Positions 5,335-5,829 of a DNA stretch of 5,829 nucleotides are shown here, piece by piece; position 1 is the first letter of the stretch, and every line of letters starts with the position of its first letter. Location of the stretch: contig JAHJCW010000309.1 in the NCBI GenBank assembly GCA_018812885.1, forward strand, positions 1 to 5,829, written 5' to 3'. This DNA is from a bacterium. GTDB lineage: Bacteria; Fidelibacterota; Marinisomatia; Marinisomatales; JAHJCW01. Under the pieces are notes generated by a model that ran no database searches, was not told the DNA's origin, and was given only the letters and a program-made list of their open reading frames with translations. The position numbers were made by a program, and so were the translations under genes.

Positions 5335-5771
5335 TTCGAGTGACTAACGGAAAACATCCACGACATCTTGGGAGAGTAGCCGTGTTTCAGGCATTGTATT
5401 CGGGACATATCTCTCAAGAGAATGAAAAAAAAATATTAGATGATATTCTGGGTCGTTACAATTTTGATGATGATATTAAAGAATATGTCACTGCTCTATT
5501 TTTAAGAACTATTGAAAATAAGAAATTCATAGTGGAAACCATATCTAAATATCTCGAAAATTGGGAATGGTCTAGAGTTGCATTACTTGACCAATTAATA
5601 TTGCAAATGGCAACTGCTGAATTGTTCTACATTGACGATGTTCCACCAAAAGTGACCATTGCGGAAGCTATTGAAATAGCACAACAATACAGCACAAGTG
5701 ATAGCTCTGCATTTGTAAATGGTATATTGGACGCTATATATAAGGAACAAAATTTAATGGAAGATGGTTAA
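5313..5771 (+). CDS. nusB: Transcription antitermination factor NusB
   Basis: NusB binds boxA RNA together with NusE (ribosomal protein S10) and helps RNA polymerase resist termination, chiefly on rRNA operons. The 152-residue frame is a full-length, all-helical NusB. It has the N-terminal RHLGRVAVFQALYSG (17-31), the central NWEWSRVALLDQLILQMA (83-100), AELFYIDDVPPKVTIAEAIEIAQQY (102-126), and the C-terminal SSAFVNGILDAIYK (131-144) that matches the family's FVNGVLD ending. The start is uncertain. ATG at 5313 overlaps ilvE by 22 bases and has no close Shine-Dalgarno; AGGAG at 5290-5294 is too far. An in-frame GTG at 5340, just after the ilvE stop, would give 143 residues and still keep the whole domain. 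Either way translation is probably coupled to ilvE. No transcription terminator is visible in the last 58 bases of the window. Confidence 0.93.
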   Translation: MDSPNQLVRVTNGKHPRHLGRVAVFQALYSGHISQENEKKILDDILGRYNFDDDIKEYVTALFLRTIENKKFIVETISKYLENWEWSRVALLDQLILQMATAELFYIDDVPPKVTIAEAIEIAQQYSTSDSSAFVNGILDAIYKEQNLMEDG

Positions 5772-5829
5772 TGTTTGATGGATAATGGATTATTGTATAC
5801 TAATTAATAGATGAAGGAATTAAATATTA

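Noticed and set aside
5811..5829. Start of a further gene at ATG 5811 (MKELNI...)
   Set aside because: Only six codons are inside the window and no ribosome binding site precedes it. The AAGGAA within it could equally be the ribosome binding site of a gene starting beyond the edge.

Overview
The window is AT-rich bacterial chromosomal DNA carrying five complete protein genes and one gene cut by the left edge. The organism is probably from the Bacteroidota/Chlorobiota side of the tree, possibly an Ignavibacteria-like lineage. That is an inference from the AT-rich composition, the style of the extragenic palindromes between positions 1484 and 1753, and the gene content. Clear Shine-Dalgarno sequences precede four genes (plsY-like, thiolase, acyl-CoA dehydrogenase, ilvE), which argues against a typical Bacteroidia member. 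No rRNA, tRNA or other taxonomic marker is present, so placement stays tentative.

Layout. Positions 357 to 1 (minus strand) hold the N-terminal 119 codons of a PlsY-family membrane acyltransferase. Its motif 1 lacks the two residues reported as essential in the studied family member. A 172-base divergent spacer follows, then phoH (530-1468, plus), a complete PhoH/YbeZ P-loop NTPase. Positions 1469-1965 are a 497-base non-coding stretch rich in inverted repeats: two adjacent modules with related terminal inverted repeats, a perfect 12-bp hairpin that may act as a terminator, a perfect 13-bp palindrome, and an operator-like inverted repeat nearer the next gene.

From 1966 onward four plus-strand genes are packed with no real gaps: an acetyl-CoA C-acetyltransferase-type thiolase, an acyl-CoA dehydrogenase, a branched-chain aminotransferase (ilvE) and the antitermination factor nusB. 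Junctions are a 1-base overlap (TAATG), a 1-base gap and a 22-base overlap, so this looks like one translationally coupled operon. The first three products catalyse steps found at the start (transamination), middle (acyl-CoA oxidation) and end (thiolysis) of branched-chain amino acid breakdown, isoleucine being the best fit. The enzymes are equally compatible with separate fatty-acid and amino-acid roles. NusB appears to ride along as a housekeeping gene at the distal end.

No CRISPR array, insertion sequence with a transposase, phage gene, toxin-antitoxin pair or evident new defence system is visible. The items most worth a second look are the divergent PlsY motif, the stacked palindromes at 1484-1753, the operator-like repeat at 1812-1844, and the coupling of nusB to a catabolic-type operon.
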